DNA of 7,291 nt from Chlorobiota bacterium. Lineage in GTDB: Bacteria > Bacteroidota > Ignavibacteria > Ignavibacteriales > Ignavibacteriaceae. The stretch covers positions 1 to 7,291 of the forward strand of contig RHKR01000101.1 of NCBI GenBank assembly GCA_008363265.1, written 5' to 3'. Positions within the stretch are counted from its first letter, which is position 1. Each line of letters starts with the position of its first letter. Positions 7,118 through 7,291 of the stretch are shown here, piece after piece. The notes under the pieces are model-generated. The model worked only from the letters and a program-made list of their open reading frames with translations. It searched no databases and was not told where the DNA came from. A program made the position numbers and the translations under genes.

Positions 7118-7291
7118 GTATAACCCCATATTTCCGGCTGATCAGAGCGCCGCACTGGATTAAAAACGCTTTCCTGTTCGTGCCTCTGGTCTATTCCCGG
7201 AATCTTTTCCACTGGGAGTACCTCTCCCTGACCCTATTGGGATTTCTCGCTTTTAACCTGGCGTCGAGCATGGTCTATGTTCTGAACGATG
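7114..7291 (+). CDS. UbiA-superfamily membrane transferase, decaprenyl-phosphate phosphoribosyltransferase-like (partial, N-terminus only)
   Basis: Fifty-nine codons are visible before the right edge. The start is read as TTG 7114 inside the mutase stop (TTGA overlap), with a weak GGAAG 10 bases upstream. The sequence (residues 8-28: [21 protein letters not shown], here split as [10 protein letters not shown] and [11 protein letters not shown]) matches the opening of UbiA proteins of the decaprenyl-phosphate phosphoribosyltransferase group, where an R-x-x-x-W-x-K-N motif precedes the first membrane helix. Residues about 36-57 form a helix ending in [11 protein letters not shown]58-D59 begin the first aspartate-rich NDxxD motif, which binds magnesium and the prenyl diphosphate or phosphate. 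In actinobacteria this enzyme transfers phosphoribose to a polyprenyl phosphate for cell-wall arabinan; the role in this lineage is unknown. It could be another UbiA prenyltransferase, since the second motif and the rest of the protein are missing here. Confidence 0.75.
   Translation, partial: MSITPYFRLIRAPHWIKNAFLFVPLVYSRNLFHWEYLSLTLLGFLAFNLASSMVYVLND

Overview
The window carries five protein genes, two of them cut by the window edges, arranged around one divergent intergenic region at about 5227-5461. GC content is near 50%. No RNA gene, CRISPR array or insertion sequence is visible. The gene types suggest a member of the Bacteroidota/Chlorobiota/Ignavibacteria group: a LytTR regulator paired with a 'Reg_prop' beta-propeller sensor kinase, a secreted SdrD-B-like protein, and a stand-alone acyl-CoA mutase large subunit. 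The placement is an inference from gene content, not from a marker gene.

Minus-strand block (5226 down to 1). The order of transcription is a LytTR-family response regulator (5226-4474), then a 996-residue membrane sensor histidine kinase (4477-1487) whose TTG start overlaps the regulator stop by 4 bases, then after a 132-base gap a secreted multidomain protein (from a GTG at 1354, running off the left edge). The kinase has a signal peptide, a long periplasmic beta-propeller region, a Y_Y_Y domain, one membrane helix and a LytS-type cytoplasmic kinase core with all key motifs. The regulator has an intact receiver and a LytTR DNA-binding domain. Together they look like a complete two-component system. 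The secreted protein next to it is a possible but unproven target.

Plus-strand block (5462 to the right edge). An adenosylcobalamin-dependent acyl-CoA mutase large subunit (5462-7117) is followed, again with a 4-base TTGA overlap, by the start of a UbiA-superfamily membrane transferase that resembles decaprenyl-phosphate phosphoribosyltransferase. The mutase would usually be labelled methylmalonyl-CoA mutase. However, it has Phe80 and Gln198 where methylmalonyl-CoA mutase has Tyr and Arg, which is the isobutyryl-CoA mutase signature. It also lacks the C-terminal B12-binding domain, so it needs a small subunit encoded outside the window.

The divergent region holds a good extended -10 promoter pointing at the mutase, then a leader of roughly 130 bases with three possible hairpins, two of which share bases. 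An AT-rich inverted repeat lies just upstream of the regulator gene. No wholly new system is evident. The items most worth following are the mutase active site, its structured leader, and its coupling to a cell-envelope type UbiA gene.
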